A program made the translations under genes and the position numbers. From Cristatella mucedo (lineage: Eukaryota; Bryozoa; Phylactolaemata; Cristatellidae): a stretch of 64,000 nt of DNA. The notes below the pieces were generated by a model, which did no database searches, was not told where the DNA came from, and worked only from the letters and a program-made list of their open reading frames with translations. Below, in pieces: positions 12,187 to 22,804 of this stretch (the first letter of the stretch is position 1; the number at the start of each line of letters is the position of its first letter). The stretch lies in NCBI GenBank assembly GCA_009760855.2, contig WPIO01000054.1, positions 2,908,501 to 2,972,500 of the forward strand, written 5' to 3'.

Positions 12187-12425
12187 AATCGGCTGAAAGT
12201 GAAAACCTAGATTGTGCTTGGCAACCACATCAGAAAGAGTGAGAGAATAAACCGTGAAAAGAACCAGACCTAGCATGGAGCGGGCTGAGGTACCCCATAC
12301 TTCAGAGGTACCAGGCACGTTATTAGTACATTCAGGTAAATACTCTGGAGTCTCCCACTGAGGGTCGGTGAAGCTGAAGGCCACGAGGATCTAGTACCCT
12401 GGATTTTTCTTAACTGACTTTCAGA
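12187..12425 (-). mobile_element. LINE family A, RT fragment (right half of a split copy)
   Basis: On the minus strand the frame 12184-12384 reads 'SMLGLVLFTVYSLTLSDVV' followed by 'AKHNLGFHF', matching the RT region before the YADD box in the copies at 36.7 and 62.4 kb. About 300 bp of LINE sequence, including YADD, that should lie between this and the piece ending at 11937 is missing. Confidence 0.65.
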
Positions 12426-12429
12426 ACTA

Positions 12430-13045
12430 CATCACCTTACTGATTCTGGCATCTGAGTGTTCTTCACAATTTGCATGCTTCGTCGAGGACAGAAACGCTT
12501 TCACGGATTACCATCACAGCAAGTAAAGCCTTTCATTTTGTCTAAGCGCGACAATCTATCTTTATTCTTGCTTTCCTTTATCTTCCTTCTTGCTTTATTC
12601 AGTTTCCTTCATGCTTCCTTCTTTAATGATCGACTCTTCGGTGCAGGCACAACCATGACTTCGGGGTGGCTCGTCACTTCGGAATTTTTCACGAAGACCC
12701 AGAAGCTGGTCATAATACTTTATTTTAACATTTTAAGCTTCATTACTTTGAAAAGCATGGCAGACGACTCAATCAGTTATGGTCGAATGTTCAAGGCAAC
12801 TATAGAAGACTTAAGTCCATGTTTATGGTAAACTACGAGCTCGTAATGTAGAGATCATCAACAAAATTGGTTGGCTATATTTCAATTCCACAACATACAA
12901 GTTAAATTTGAATGGAAGTGCGGCCCCGAGGACCCTTTCATACCTTCCAAATAAAAGCGATTTTCCAACGATCATTATGAGAACAAACCAATTAGGAGGC
13001 CTCGAATAGATTAAATATTACAGTTTAAAATTCCGATGAAAAGCA
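12430..13045. other. Non-coding stretch, pyrimidine-rich in part
   Basis: A CT-rich tract occupies about 12540-12640. The plus-strand frame at 12457-12831 is not supported by any domain or conserved copy. No gene is called. Confidence 0.4.
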
Positions 13046-13049
13046 AGAC

Positions 13050-13210
13050 CGACCAAAGCAGGTCACAAACAAAATTGAAGCAAACCTCACAATGAAACGG
13101 CAGCTTTATTCACTGCTTACTGAACCCGAGGCGAGGGAGGTCCGAGTGACAGATTTCTTTCAGCATTAGGACGCTTGTCAAACGTTGTCACTATTACCTA
13201 GGCTGTTCCA
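13050..13210 (+). repeat. Copy of the region upstream of the mucin exon
   Basis: Similar to 51150-51255: both have a 'ggctttat...actgctt.ctgagc' core followed by a purine-rich segment and then 'gat.tatttcaac'-like sequence. It lies between the 11.9 kb and 15.4 kb gene-cluster copies, in the same order as in the better gene at 45.7-57.4 kb. The mucin exon itself is not recognisable after it. Confidence 0.45.
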
Positions 13211-13317
13211 AATTGAAAAGTTTACTATTAATGCTAGTAGAACTTAATTTTTAATCTGGTTTCATGTAGTCACTGGCACTACCCAGTTCAATTCGAGAAT
13301 CTTCGAATCCCAACAGC

Positions 13318-13380
13318 TTTGCTTTTGATCAAACCACTTTGATTAAAGCACTTTCGATCAAACCTGCTTTCGATCTCCGA
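13318..13380. repeat. Short degenerate tandem repeat (14-18 bp unit)
   Basis: Repeats of a 'TTTGATCAAACCNCT' type unit, three to four copies with substitutions. No function is inferred. Confidence 0.55.
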
Positions 13381-13554
13381 CTTAAGTCTAAACTCCGTCG
13401 AGGGATCGTGGGGACATTCCGACAGATTCACTAACATATATGCAGTCAGCGACTTCTGAAAAAGCTTGATCAGCATCAAAGAGCACATTGTCACAAACGC
13501 CGACATGTACAAATTAAAGTACGGTATTTGAGACACTTCAAATGTGGTCACCGT

Positions 13555-14195
13555 CTGAAGAACCGTTGATGAAACAGAGGTCAATCCTAAATGCTGCTGC
13601 AGGGTCTGCGAAAGTGAAAGATAAAGTGGGAAGCGTAGCAGAGTCAGGACAGCAGTTGAGGTAGTGAGTAGCAGAGAAGTAGCAGCTCAGAACCACTGAA
13701 AAAGATGTGCCATAGTCAGCAGTAGGAGAGTAGTTGTCGTTGCGTAAGAATTGGGGAAGCAAGTTCCACAGTCTAAGACCTGCAGAGCTAAAGCTTTTGT
13801 CGCCAACTGTCTTGAAGCGGGTGAATGGGAAAGCTACTTTATTGTCCACACAGGAGCTGAGAGCACGAACAGGCTGAAACTGATGTAGCAGTTCAGCTAG
13901 GTACGAAGGAGCTAAGCCGTGGCGGGCCTTGTGGGTCAGCTTAAGAACTTTGCTCTGTATCCTTTGCTCAACCGGCAACCATCCTAGCTCTTTCAGCAAA
14001 GGTGACACGTGCTCAAACCGCTGGGACTTAAAGACCAGCCTTGCAGCCATATTCATTGTCCGCTGTAATGGCATAATAGCTTTCTTTGGCAGCCCAGCCA
14101 AAAGGAAATTACAATAATCAAGCCGAGACAGAACTAAAGAGCTATTTAAATTTTTTGCAAGCCACTGTGGGAGACAGTTCCTAATCTTGGAGCCA
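13555..14195 (-). mobile_element. LINE family B, 3' coding fragment (copy B3)
   Basis: The minus-strand frame 13538-14101 is open for 187 residues and encodes the family B connection and C-terminal domain: 'NMAARLVFKSQRFEHVSPLL', 'LGWLPVEQRIQSKVLKLTH', then 'LHQFQPVRALSSCVDNKVA'. Upstream similarity extends to about 14195. The copy lacks the RT core and the family's ACATT tail. It sits in the region where the mucin exon would be expected in this gene-cluster copy. Confidence 0.8.
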
Positions 14196-14690
14196 TGCCG
14201 AAGTCAGTAGCTTGCATTTTAGAACTCCGACCCTTTAAAAAATAGCCAGCCCATCAACCACCAAGTAATCGCTGCTGGAATGATGACCGCTTGAGGCAGA
14301 GTCCTACTTGCTATTTAACCATCACTGTTATCACTGTTTCCAAAAGACGATCATTCACTTTTCTGCATTCTAGCCCATAATCAGCTTTAAGTGCATGATA
14401 ACTTCTGAGATTCTAAGGCTTAAAGTGTAACGTGGCAGCCGCGAGATATTGTTTTATAATTTAAATGAAATATGCACTTGCAGCATAATTTTAATTATGC
14501 AGACAATTCCATGTTTTTGGCTAACCATAACTACACAATTTAATCTTTTGATGGTCGCTCTGTCCTCATTTAGTCACACAAAATATCTCAAACTCCGTGA
14601 CCGATTTAGGGGGCTCAAGACCTAAGGCATCTGCAAAGCTCTTACTCGAGAGACTAAGCTCTCTCACGGATCTAATAACATGGAGATATG

Positions 14691-14859
<169 letters not shown>

Positions 14860-15416
14860 ATGTGTATCATGATTACTTTGCGTTTTTAAGTTCATCTGCA
14901 CACAACAGTTATGTTTTTCCTTATCTGCATCAATATCACTAGGAAACGTCTCCTCCGATTTTTACGGAGGAAGATCTTCTAAAGCAAAAATTGTATTTCC
15001 TTAGTTCGGCACACTCGGCCAACCTATGACAAACATTTAAATACACGAAGGATCTGTCAAAAAAGGAAGCCGTCTCTGCATGGATTTCAACTTCCGGTTC
15101 AAGAGCCATCGAGCTACTTTCGACCGTGACCTAAATCGTATCACATTTTCTACGGCAAGCTGTATAACACCAGGCTTCATATCATAAAATGAGTATGACA
15201 AAAGATTCGGCAAATTAGTTATAACACAATTCCATAGTTGCAAAAATATTATTTAAAGCCTTCAGCTGAAAACAATGGGCAAGCTTGGCCTCGCATCGAA
15301 GTTACTGGACGAGGAATCATGGCTAATAATTCCTACCTGCCTTTTAACTAGTTGTCTGACTAGTTCAGTCAAAGGTAAATGCCACAACGTGAAATTGTTT
15401 GCTTGTCTCCGTTTAG
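14860..15416. other. Non-coding flank before an exon-like segment
   Basis: I see no gene or repeat here. The last 30 bases include a pyrimidine-rich run and a TTTAG acceptor at 15416 for the exon-like segment that follows. Confidence 0.4.
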
Positions 15417-15612
15417 ATAAACCAGCCCACCAGTCAACGATGTCTTCGGATGACTCAGGATCTCAGAGCTGTAGAACGGCTAACACATTCGATGGTGACA
15501 GCAACACCAATGCTAAAACGAAAGATTCCTCTGAGCAATTGATTCCCGTCGATGTTTCAAAGGCAGCACAACATCGCCCTGATCGAAGTGACCGCCCGAT
15601 GCGACAACAACA
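15417..15612 (+). pseudogene. F5/8C (discoidin-like) N-half exon, degraded paralog
   Basis: After a TTTAG acceptor, a phase-1 frame reads 'DKPAHQST', then 'ANTFDGDSNTNA' and 'LIPVDVS', aligning with 53669-53863 ('DKTAYQSM', 'AYAFDGDTATYA', 'WIYVDLSGQHN'). This is the start of an F5/8 type C galactose-binding-like fold, in which the FDGD segment is typical. A +1 shift just after 'VDVSK' throws the rest out of frame; in the shifted frame 'QHNIALIEVTARC' continues the homology. The GT donor present in the other copy is altered. It is probably a dead copy, unless the shift is a sequencing error. Confidence 0.7.
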
Positions 15613-15677
15613 GCCAGTGATCGCCGTGCCACTTCTAAACGGCAGAGTTGCTGCCTGCCGTTTTTCGATTGAGGAAT

Positions 15678-17480
15678 AATTAATAATAATAGTAATAATG
15701 CTGTACTTGATAAAACGCCCTCAGAGAACTTAATCTCTTTCTAGGCGATTAAAATTTCCTGCAAATGGAAATGCAATTAAATGGTAAGTAAAATCATGCT
15801 TGAAAAACAAACAAAATGGTAAACATGGTTAGGGGTGACAAGCACAGGGTCAGCGTGCAAATGTGGTTAGTGGCAGCCTGCACAGTGTCAGCCTGCACAA
15901 GCACGTGAAGGACGAATCACAGGGACCCACTAAATGCTGTCCAAAATAGGTGTGTTTTTAGGTTCCTTTTAAATGTGGTCAGGTCATGGGATGTTCTGAC
16001 GCAGTTCGGGAGGGAGTTCCAGGCTTTGGGAGCATACGAACTGAATGCACGGTCTCCTAAGGATTTAAGGTTTGTATGAGGTATTTCTAGGCTGCAGGAT
16101 TCCGAAAAGCGATTGGTACGATGCTTAGCCTGATGGGGTAGTATATCTGACAGATAGGCTGGAGCCATAGAATGAAGGGACCTAAAAGTGAGTGACAAAA
16201 CCTTGAAGTCAATCCGTTGCTTGACGGGTAGCCAGTGCAGGTCGGCGAGAAGTGGAGTAATGTGGCAACTGCGACGCTCACGACAGACAGGCCTAGCTGC
16301 AGAGTTTTGCACCAGAACGGTTGAGAAGAAGAAGTTGGAACGGTTGAATAGATGGTTTATTGTCGACATCAACATTTTTTTATTGTGCATCTGTGATTCA
16401 AAGATGTTCCTATAGAAGCTAGACTTGGCCTTTGCTAGGATCGAGTGGTACGCTTTACAGTAGCCTTCATTTGCCTGTCGATAGACAGTTAGTCCGGATC
16501 TTTCGTATGCTTTTTCAAGCTTTCATTTAGTAGACCTGGCTTGTTTAATGTCTGTGGTAAACCATAGGCCGTCTGGGCAGGGGCGCACAGTGCGCTTTGT
16601 CAGACGTGCAAACTCGTCGAGCGTGTCAGCTAGTGTCGTGTTGTAGCTATCTACCAATGATGACTGATTGGAGGGAGGACTGAGCAGCAGAGTCGAAGCA
16701 GATATTCTCGCACGGACAGCATCGATGTCAAGGGCCATGAGATTCCGTGATTCACAGGTAATTTTAGAGGAGGTGGGCACACACTGTAGATCGAATGAGA
16801 TCTGCATGTGGTCAGATATGCATGATTTGGTAATAATTGGTGATGACAAAGTGCAGATGTATGAGAAAATTTGGTCGATTGTGTGACCCTTGATGCGGGT
16901 AGGGCCATGCACATGAGTCACAAGGGACAATGAGTCAGTCAATGCACGAAATTCGGTGCTGAAAGCGTCAGATAAGTTATCAAAATGAACGTTTAAATCA
17001 CCCATAACGAGGAAGGATCGATTTCTTGCCAACATAATCGAAATGAGATCGGAGAAATCCGAGATAAAGGAGGATTCGGTACCTGGTGGGCGATAGACTA
17101 CTGCCACTATCGGTAGCTTGTTTTCGGGTGAGACCAAAACAATTGATTCAAAAGACTGCTTCGAAGGTACTGCAAACGGCTTGAAGTTGAATTTCGAGCC
17201 CACGATAATAGCAACCCCACCTCCAGTTTTAATTGATCTAGGGGTGTGAAAGAACGAGAAACCGGATGGAGTTGCGTTTTTAATTGTCGGGCAGTGTATC
17301 GATTTCAGCAAGCTTTCAGTTAGTGCGAGCAGGTCGATACCATTTTCAGAAATGAGGTCGGTTATTACCAGAGGTTTATTGCACATTGAGCTAGGATTCC
17401 AAAGGCAAGCGTTAAGTCTGGCTGATTGAGTTACAACAGGCCTGATGACCACCAAGTTAGAGACATTTACAGCGATGCAT
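15678..17480 (-). mobile_element. LINE family A, internally deleted (endonuclease plus C-terminus)
   Basis: On the minus strand the 5' part encodes an apparently intact endonuclease (16523-17455). At about 16317 the sequence jumps directly to the C-terminal RT-connection segment (15917-16310), followed by the stem-loop and an ATT-repeat tail at 15678-15700. Compared with the copy at 61.2-63.46 kb, about 1.35 kb carrying the whole RT core is missing. The upstream minus-strand sequence from 17480 to about 18150 could be the rest of the 5' region, but I have no second copy to compare. The element lies in the intron-like gap of the degraded gene copy. Confidence 0.8.
16523..17455 (-). CDS. APE-type endonuclease domain of LINE A
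   Basis: This 310-residue open frame has the exonuclease-endonuclease-phosphatase fold signature used by LINEs to nick target DNA. 'LNACLWNPSSM' is at the N-terminus with the catalytic Asn, 'LLALTESLL' carries the metal-binding Glu, 'VVYRPPGTESS' is next, 'GDLNVHFD' carries the catalytic Asp/Asn, 'GHTIDQIF' follows, and 'SDHMQISF' has the catalytic His near residue 210. It is the only long, clean LINE frame in the window. It ends at a segment before the RT, whose core is deleted from this copy, so the protein could at best nick DNA. The start is uncertain because family members usually have more upstream sequence. Confidence 0.8.
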   Translation of the reverse strand: MVVIRPVVTQSARLNACLWNPSSMCNKPLVITDLISENGIDLLALTESLLKSIHCPTIKNATPSGFSFFHTPRSIKTGGGVAIIVGSKFNFKPFAVPSKQSFESIVLVSPENKLPIVAVVYRPPGTESSFISDFSDLISIMLARNRSFLVMGDLNVHFDNLSDAFSTEFRALTDSLSLVTHVHGPTRIKGHTIDQIFSYICTLSSPIITKSCISDHMQISFDLQCVPTSSKITCESRNLMALDIDAVRARISASTLLLSPPSNQSSLVDSYNTTLADTLDEFARLTKRTVRPCPDGLWFTTDIKQARSTK

Positions 17481-19415
17481 GTGGGAAGCGTGCTGAGCGG
17501 TTCGAGACAATTCTAGGAATACCATACGAGCGGGTACTCAGCTCGCAGTTCCCGGACATCGAGCAGCGTCTGAGCTGGTGTTTTCGGCCACCACGGTGGC
17601 TACGGGTGCTTTTCTTTTGTTAATGCATAGTTCATGAATCTTAGCAACAACATTAATATCTAGGAATGAATTTGAACTGCGATGACGAAGCGATAGCAGC
17701 TGCTGACGATCATAACTAACAAGCAGGTTACTAGCCGCCGGCTTAGCTAAGGCAGCCGCCTGCGTGGAAGACCCAGCAGCCCGAAGCGATAAGCGTTTAG
17801 ATGTCCATAAGCACGTAATTTCTTACGTGCTACGGTCAAATAACAATCAGAATAACTTTAAACAGGTCGCAGCTGTATCGTTTCCGTATACGATGTTCGC
17901 AAGAACTTCGGTTTTCGGAATAATTCAGCAACGAACACGAACGCACGTTAGAGCACTCTATGTCAGGAGGCGAGAATGATTTGAGCGACTCGAGCAGGCG
18001 CTATCGACACGAGCATAGGAAAGTAGTGCGAAGAAGCTCACACACAAGCGAGGTGCCTTAGCTGCTGCGGAGGCTATTCGTGTCGGGGCCTCGTGGCTGA
18101 GGCCACCTGTGGGTGGAGCTGATAGGCCGTGAAGCTTGAACATTTATCTCCTAGCAGCATCAGGTCATTCACCTTATGCTACAAGTAGGCCTAGTTCGAT
18201 GGTTTAGTGGCGAGCGGCAATTCTACTGGGCTTTGTTATTCTGTGCTTTGGTCATTCTAGGTAGTTTGATCGTTTGACACAAAAATGCTGAGTTTAAACC
18301 TTAAAATGAAGCAATATGGTTGAGCAAAATGTAAAAAAAATGTGACGGAACGCGTTTCAAAATTGCACAGCCCGATCCTTCCTAACACTACAATCGTCAA
18401 ACAAGCCTTTAAAGCACCGAGACGTCGATAACTGGGTCGAATAAATGCTTCTACAGCAGCTCGACCGCGAAGTTTCTAGTACTCAGTTATATTTGCAATC
18501 AGAACGCAAGCCACTAAACCACTCGGTGGTCGAGTAGCCGTCATTTTTACTTCTCTAAACAGAACAATTTGGCTTTTGGACCTGAGCAAGACAATGCCTT
18601 ATGCAGATTTTAGATAGATCTAAAAGCCGATGGTCGCATAGGCTAGTCGAAACTAACATTTTGGCTGTTAATAGTCATTCCGAAAGAAATGGCTATTAGA
18701 ACAACGTTATCATGAGAATTACACACTCAAATATCTCAAGGCATCATAAATGTTTGAGACGCGGGAAAAGAAAGCCATAGTTATTACCGAAACCAACCTA
18801 GCAGACTCTATTTACTTGAAAATGGCTACAACACGTTCACGTGACCCTAGCTCCTCCCTTCATCAAAGGTTAGAAGTCAGTCCGTCATACGGACACCACT
18901 AAAAAGTAAATGTTACTTGAATTTCTGGGGCCGGGAAAGAGATAACTAATTTCCAAGTAGTAACGGCTAATCGCGATGACCTGTCAGACTTTTGGCAAGA
19001 GCCCTTCTTCTGTTGGTGCCCACGGAATCCGAGACTGATCATTCTCTACTGCTCAGTGTGCGAAAGCCGAAAAATAAACCGTAAGTGTGCCGTCGTGGCA
19101 GGTCACTCTTCCGCGAAGTGAAAGCCTCAAGTGAATAGAAATCCCGGGCGTCCGATTCGCTTTAAGTCACTCTCCTTGCATTGATCGTTGCGATTAAGGA
19201 CGAATGCAAAATTCAATTAACATATTTGCATCTCCTACTAAAAACAGCGACCGAAGTGGGCGGAGCCCACGAAGGTGAAACGTTCATTGCTGCAAGTACC
19301 TGCTGCGAAGTCAATCTCCTCAATACCGACTGCCATTGCGGGAAATCTTTCCTGCTATCCCTGTGAGCTATCCCATAGCCCGATCGATACCGTGAGGAAC
19401 AGTATGGAGGCAACT
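17480..19415 (+). other. Intron-like DNA, paralogous to 54.1-55.15 kb
   Basis: Landmarks shared with 54.1-55.15 kb in the same order include 'taatagtca.tccgaaaga' (18670 and 54546), 'atctc.....catc' then 'gagaaaagaaa.cc' (18750 and 54640), and 'aatgcaaaattc' (19203 and 55090). The matching positions fall between the two F5/8C exons in both gene copies, so I read it as intron DNA. The first part (17480-18150) may instead be 5' LINE A sequence. No independent gene is visible. Confidence 0.5.
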
Positions 19416-19417
19416 CT

Positions 19418-19650
19418 TGTCACTGCCATCGTACTGACACTGTTCATGCTGCCACTAACCACATTTGCATGCTGACCCAGTGCATGTAACCCCTAACCAT
19501 GTTATTCATTTTGTTTGTTTTTCAAGCATGATTTTACTTACTATTCTATTGCGTATCACTTTGCAGCAAATGTAAAGCGCCTAGAAAGAGATTAAGTTCT
19601 CTGAGGGCGCTTTATCAAGTGCAATATTATTATTATTATTATTATTACTG
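19418..19650 (+). mobile_element. LINE family A, 3' terminal fragment
   Basis: Only the 3' UTR and tail are present: the 'gctgccactaaccacatttgcatg' region (split across other copies), then the terminal stem-loop at 19574-19613 with perfect 8 bp arms (AAAGCGCC / GGCGCTTT), and a TTA microsatellite tail to about 19648. It matches the 3' end at 37.7-37.91 kb almost base for base. Confidence 0.9.
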
Positions 19651-19669
19651 GATTGCTGGAGCCAGTATT

Positions 19670-20530
19670 TGATGCCATGACGAGATGTGCCTCCTCATTG
19701 AGGGAGTACCTCTTTGGGCGTCTCCGATTGCCATGGCTCGTCCGAGCACGTGACTTGCCACTGCTTGGCGTCAAAGCTGGCACGACTCTCGATTTAGAGG
19801 CGCCATTCAAGAGAGTTCACGATAGCTATAATACTAAGCAATAATGATGCTGGCATAGTAATCTAAGTATTTTCAATATTCATTATCTTGGAGTGCACAT
19901 TATTAAGATAGCTGTTCAGTATAACTTGCACATTATTAAGATAGCTGTTCAGTATAACTTGAATGAAGAGTATTGCTGCTATGGTGGCATCAGCCGCTTT
20001 TGTTGGCTAATTAGTCAAGTAGTGCTGTACGAGCGACTGGCATCCTATCGAGGAATTTAGCACGGAATCGGGTGCAGTTACGAATAGGAGAAACTTTGCT
20101 CGGATTGAACTGCTAATACTAGCACTAGCACACATTTATCTACAATTCGACATTGAGTGAGTAAACACAGAGGGAGTACTTCCGATTTACTCACACCAGA
20201 GCTTGGTTTTTATTGTGGTTCCCAGCGATTGCTTGGGCGAGGCCAGAAGCTAGGTGTCCGGACCGTCGCACATAAGTGGAATCAAAACGAATTTCCTTCA
20301 ATGGTACTGCATTAAAATGGGTCCACGCTTTTGTGACATTGTTTCTCGACTTCTGTAACTAACTGCTTCCACTATTATCAGTACGTGAGTATCGACCCTG
20401 TGAATGTGTGCATACATTCTTCAGCTTTCTTTCACTCACCTTTAAGTCCCTTCGTTACAATCACCAGATTAGCATTTTTATTAGATCTGTTTGCAATATA
20501 GCCTGCTTCCCACCAGGCCAAGCATTGCCC
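19670..20530 (+). repeat. Tandem duplication, unit 1 (period about 1.19 kb)
   Basis: Starts with 'gacgagatgtgcctcctcattg' type sequence and is repeated from 20866. The two units stay alignable to the acceptor region near 20530 (unit 2 near 21970). Unit 1 runs directly into an F5/8C exon. A third, partial copy is at 27.95-28.25 kb. Inside unit 1, a 33 bp segment is directly and exactly duplicated (19896-19928 and 19929-19961). Confidence 0.8.
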
Positions 20531-20535
20531 TTTAG

Positions 20536-20775
20536 CTCTGCGTCTCTCGACTATGATTTGTGGGTTGGTTCGAGCCCAACTCCAGTTTACGGTTTCTTTA
20601 ACGGATCACTGTGTGCTCACTATACGGGAATGGTGATGAAATGTGAGAACGCAGCATTTACGTGCAATCTATCGATGGCTGGAAGATTCGTGCGCTTACA
20701 AAACGTGACAACCTGTGTCCGTCAGATGTAACCAATTAAAAGTGGCAGAGATGACAGTCTACGGAATACTGCTCT
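20536..20775 (+). pseudogene. F5/8C (discoidin-like) C-half exon, degraded paralog
   Basis: The frame reads 'YDLWVGSSPTPVYGFFNGSL', 'CAHYTGMVMKC', 'FTCNLSMAGRFVRLQNV', closely matching the terminal exon at 57198-57436. A stop follows at about 20731, but a frame change there continues the homology as 'LKVAEMTVYG', the last strand of the domain. The preceding TTTAG acceptor is one base out of phase relative to the other copy. Two frame problems in this exon, plus one in its partner exon at 15.4 kb, mark this gene copy as a pseudogene. Confidence 0.75.
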
Positions 20776-20865
20776 ACATAATGCAACTTTCCGCAAGGCG
20801 ACTATCTGAGCTGACGAGGGCGGTGCTTACGAGATCGGTTAACTGCTGCTGAATTTTAAGATTTC

Positions 20866-21975
20866 ACGAGATGTGCCACCTCATTGAGGGCGTACCTCAT
20901 TGGGCGTCTTCGATTGCCATGGCTCGTCCGAGCACGTGACTTGCCACTGCTTTGCTGTGAAAGCTGGCGCCAGGCTTGATTTAGCAGCCTCATTCAAGAG
21001 AGTTCACGACAGCTATAATACTAAATAATGACGATGCTCCATAGCAATTTAAATATTTTCAATATTCATCATCTTGGAGTGCACATTTTTATGATAGCTG
21101 TTAAGTATAACTTGAATAAAGAGAAATATTGCTAATCTGGTGGCATCAGCTGAGTTCGTTGGCTAATTAGTCACTAGTACTCTACGAGTGACTGGCATCC
21201 TATCGAGGGCTTTAGCACGACGTCGGTTGATTCTGTTACGAATGGGAGAGATTTCGCTCGGGTTGAACGGCTATTTTTAGCACTAGCATGCATATTTATC
21301 AAGATTCGACATTGAGGGAGTAAACACAGCTGGAGCGCGTGGCATTTACGCACATGAGAGCTTGGTTTTTATTCGGGTCTACAGCAATTGCTGGGGTGAG
21401 GCCAGAAGCTAGGTGTCCGGACCGTCGCACACTAGTTGAATCATAATGAATTTTTGTCGATGGTACCGCATCAACACTTGCAATTGCTATATATGGCGCG
21501 GGTTTCCTTTTAGTGCCTTAGCCACACAGTCCGCCGCTGATGCCTGCTGGAATCGCCGCGAATTACTACTGCAAATGTAGAGTTCTCATCAAATAGTGAT
21601 CGACGACAATCGGTGCACCTGACTTGGGCAACTATACCACGTTCACCGAAACGTATGGCAATTAACCAAATTCCAAAGTTATACTTACATTCAGGCAGCT
21701 CGCGCACCGGTTGTGGAATCATAAGTTGAATCGTAACGAATTTCTGTCAATGGTACTGCATCAAATGGGTGCGAGCTTTTGTGACATCATTTCTCGACCT
21801 CTGTAACTAACTGCTTCTACTATTATCGGAACGTGAGTATCGATGATGTGAATACGTGCCTATACACTTCAGCTTTCTTTATCACCTGTAAGTTCCTTTG
21901 TCACAATGAACAGATGGGCATTTTTGTTATTTCTGTTCGCAATATGATCTGCTTCCGATCAGGCTAAGCATCGTA
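20866..21975 (+). repeat. Tandem duplication, unit 2
   Basis: Second copy of the 19.67 kb unit, including the matching end 'caatatgatctgcttcc' near 21950. It differs by an extra segment at about 21490-21720 that belongs to the 5' part of the gene cluster. It does not end in an F5/8C exon. Confidence 0.8.
21490..21722 (+). pseudogene. Gene-cluster 5' segment copy
   Basis: Starts with 'tatggcgcgggtttcc', which recurs at 47397, and continues with a 'cacacagtc..c.gctga.gcctgc' segment. After about 100 bp it joins sequence matching 46395-46510 ('gatcgacgacaatcggtgc'). In the 45-48 kb copy these two pieces are separated by about 900 bp and in the opposite order, so this copy is rearranged. Plus-strand reading gives a Cys-containing fragment with stops. 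Confidence 0.45.
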
Positions 21976-22184
21976 AAACCCACTTTTCAGAATCTAATCA
22001 CTTACTTGTAGTTCACGCAAACCATAAATCCTTCGCAAACCCTGTACTGTGTTCGTACGCGCCCAAAAATAGCATGGGAATCACTTTCAAAGGTGGCAGG
22101 ACAGTTCCTGACTCGACGACATTAAACAAGAAAAAATAAAAACGCACACAGTTATTGCATCATTAATAAATCTAGGCGATTTGT

Positions 22185-22325
22185 CCTTGTGTGCTTATGC
22201 GTGCTGACACTGTGCATACTGCCACTAGCCATATTTATTCACTCCTCTTTTTCAGACAAGTGTTAACTGCCTAAAAGTGATTTAGTTCACTGTGGGTGCT
22301 GAAAAAAGTGTTATTATTAAAATAC
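22185..22325 (+). mobile_element. LINE family A, degenerate 3' tail
   Basis: Shows 'gcgtgctgacactgtgcat' near 22200 and a decayed stem-loop and TTATTA tail at about 22260-22320. Too short to say more. Confidence 0.65.
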
Positions 22326-22439
22326 ATTTTTCTGTTACAGAAACATGTGCGACAAACCCTCAGAACGACCTGTCGTCGGTCTCCACCACATGTGACAGCC
22401 CTCTGCTCCTACACCAAAACCTGTATCCAAACATGGCGA

Positions 22440-22760
22440 AGCTCAGTCTAGGCACTCAAGACGGCTGCCGGCGTGGAGAGATCTAGCCCTCTCTTCAAGA
22501 GGTACTCCTTTGGCAGCCCTAAAATACCATAAATGCAGTACTTTTCGTAATGTCGGGCCATTGTTCATTCCGAACCCGCCCAACAGCTGGCGGCTGTTTT
22601 CAGGAAATGGATGTCACCACAGATGCCGCCAATGCATGGATTTTCGCAGGACTGCCTAATCATCCGCCGAGTCATCGTCTGCCCGCCGCCCTCTTTGGGA
22701 GCCTGAGGCTGCTTAGGCAGTCTGAGAGCCCTCATTTGGTCCCCGCCCAGCGATAGCAGG
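22440..22760 (+). repeat. Copy of the intron after the PAN exon (matches 48.49-48.80 kb)
   Basis: Good similarity to 48490-48800: 'gacggctgccggcgt', 'ttcggcagccct'-like, 'gttccgaac.cgcc.aacag', 'ctgcctaatcatccgccgag', and 'ttaggcagtctgagagccctca' in both. In the better gene this lies directly 3' of the PAN exon. Here the PAN exon itself is missing, its place being taken by the LINE A tail. Confidence 0.75.
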
Positions 22761-22804
22761 CTGCAAGATTCATGTCTCTCACATCATGTACGTATGAGAA
22801 AACC

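Noticed and set aside
12457-12831. 124-residue plus-strand frame with hydrophobic stretches
   Set aside because: The hydrophobic part comes from a CT-rich tract. No signal, splice or homolog support.
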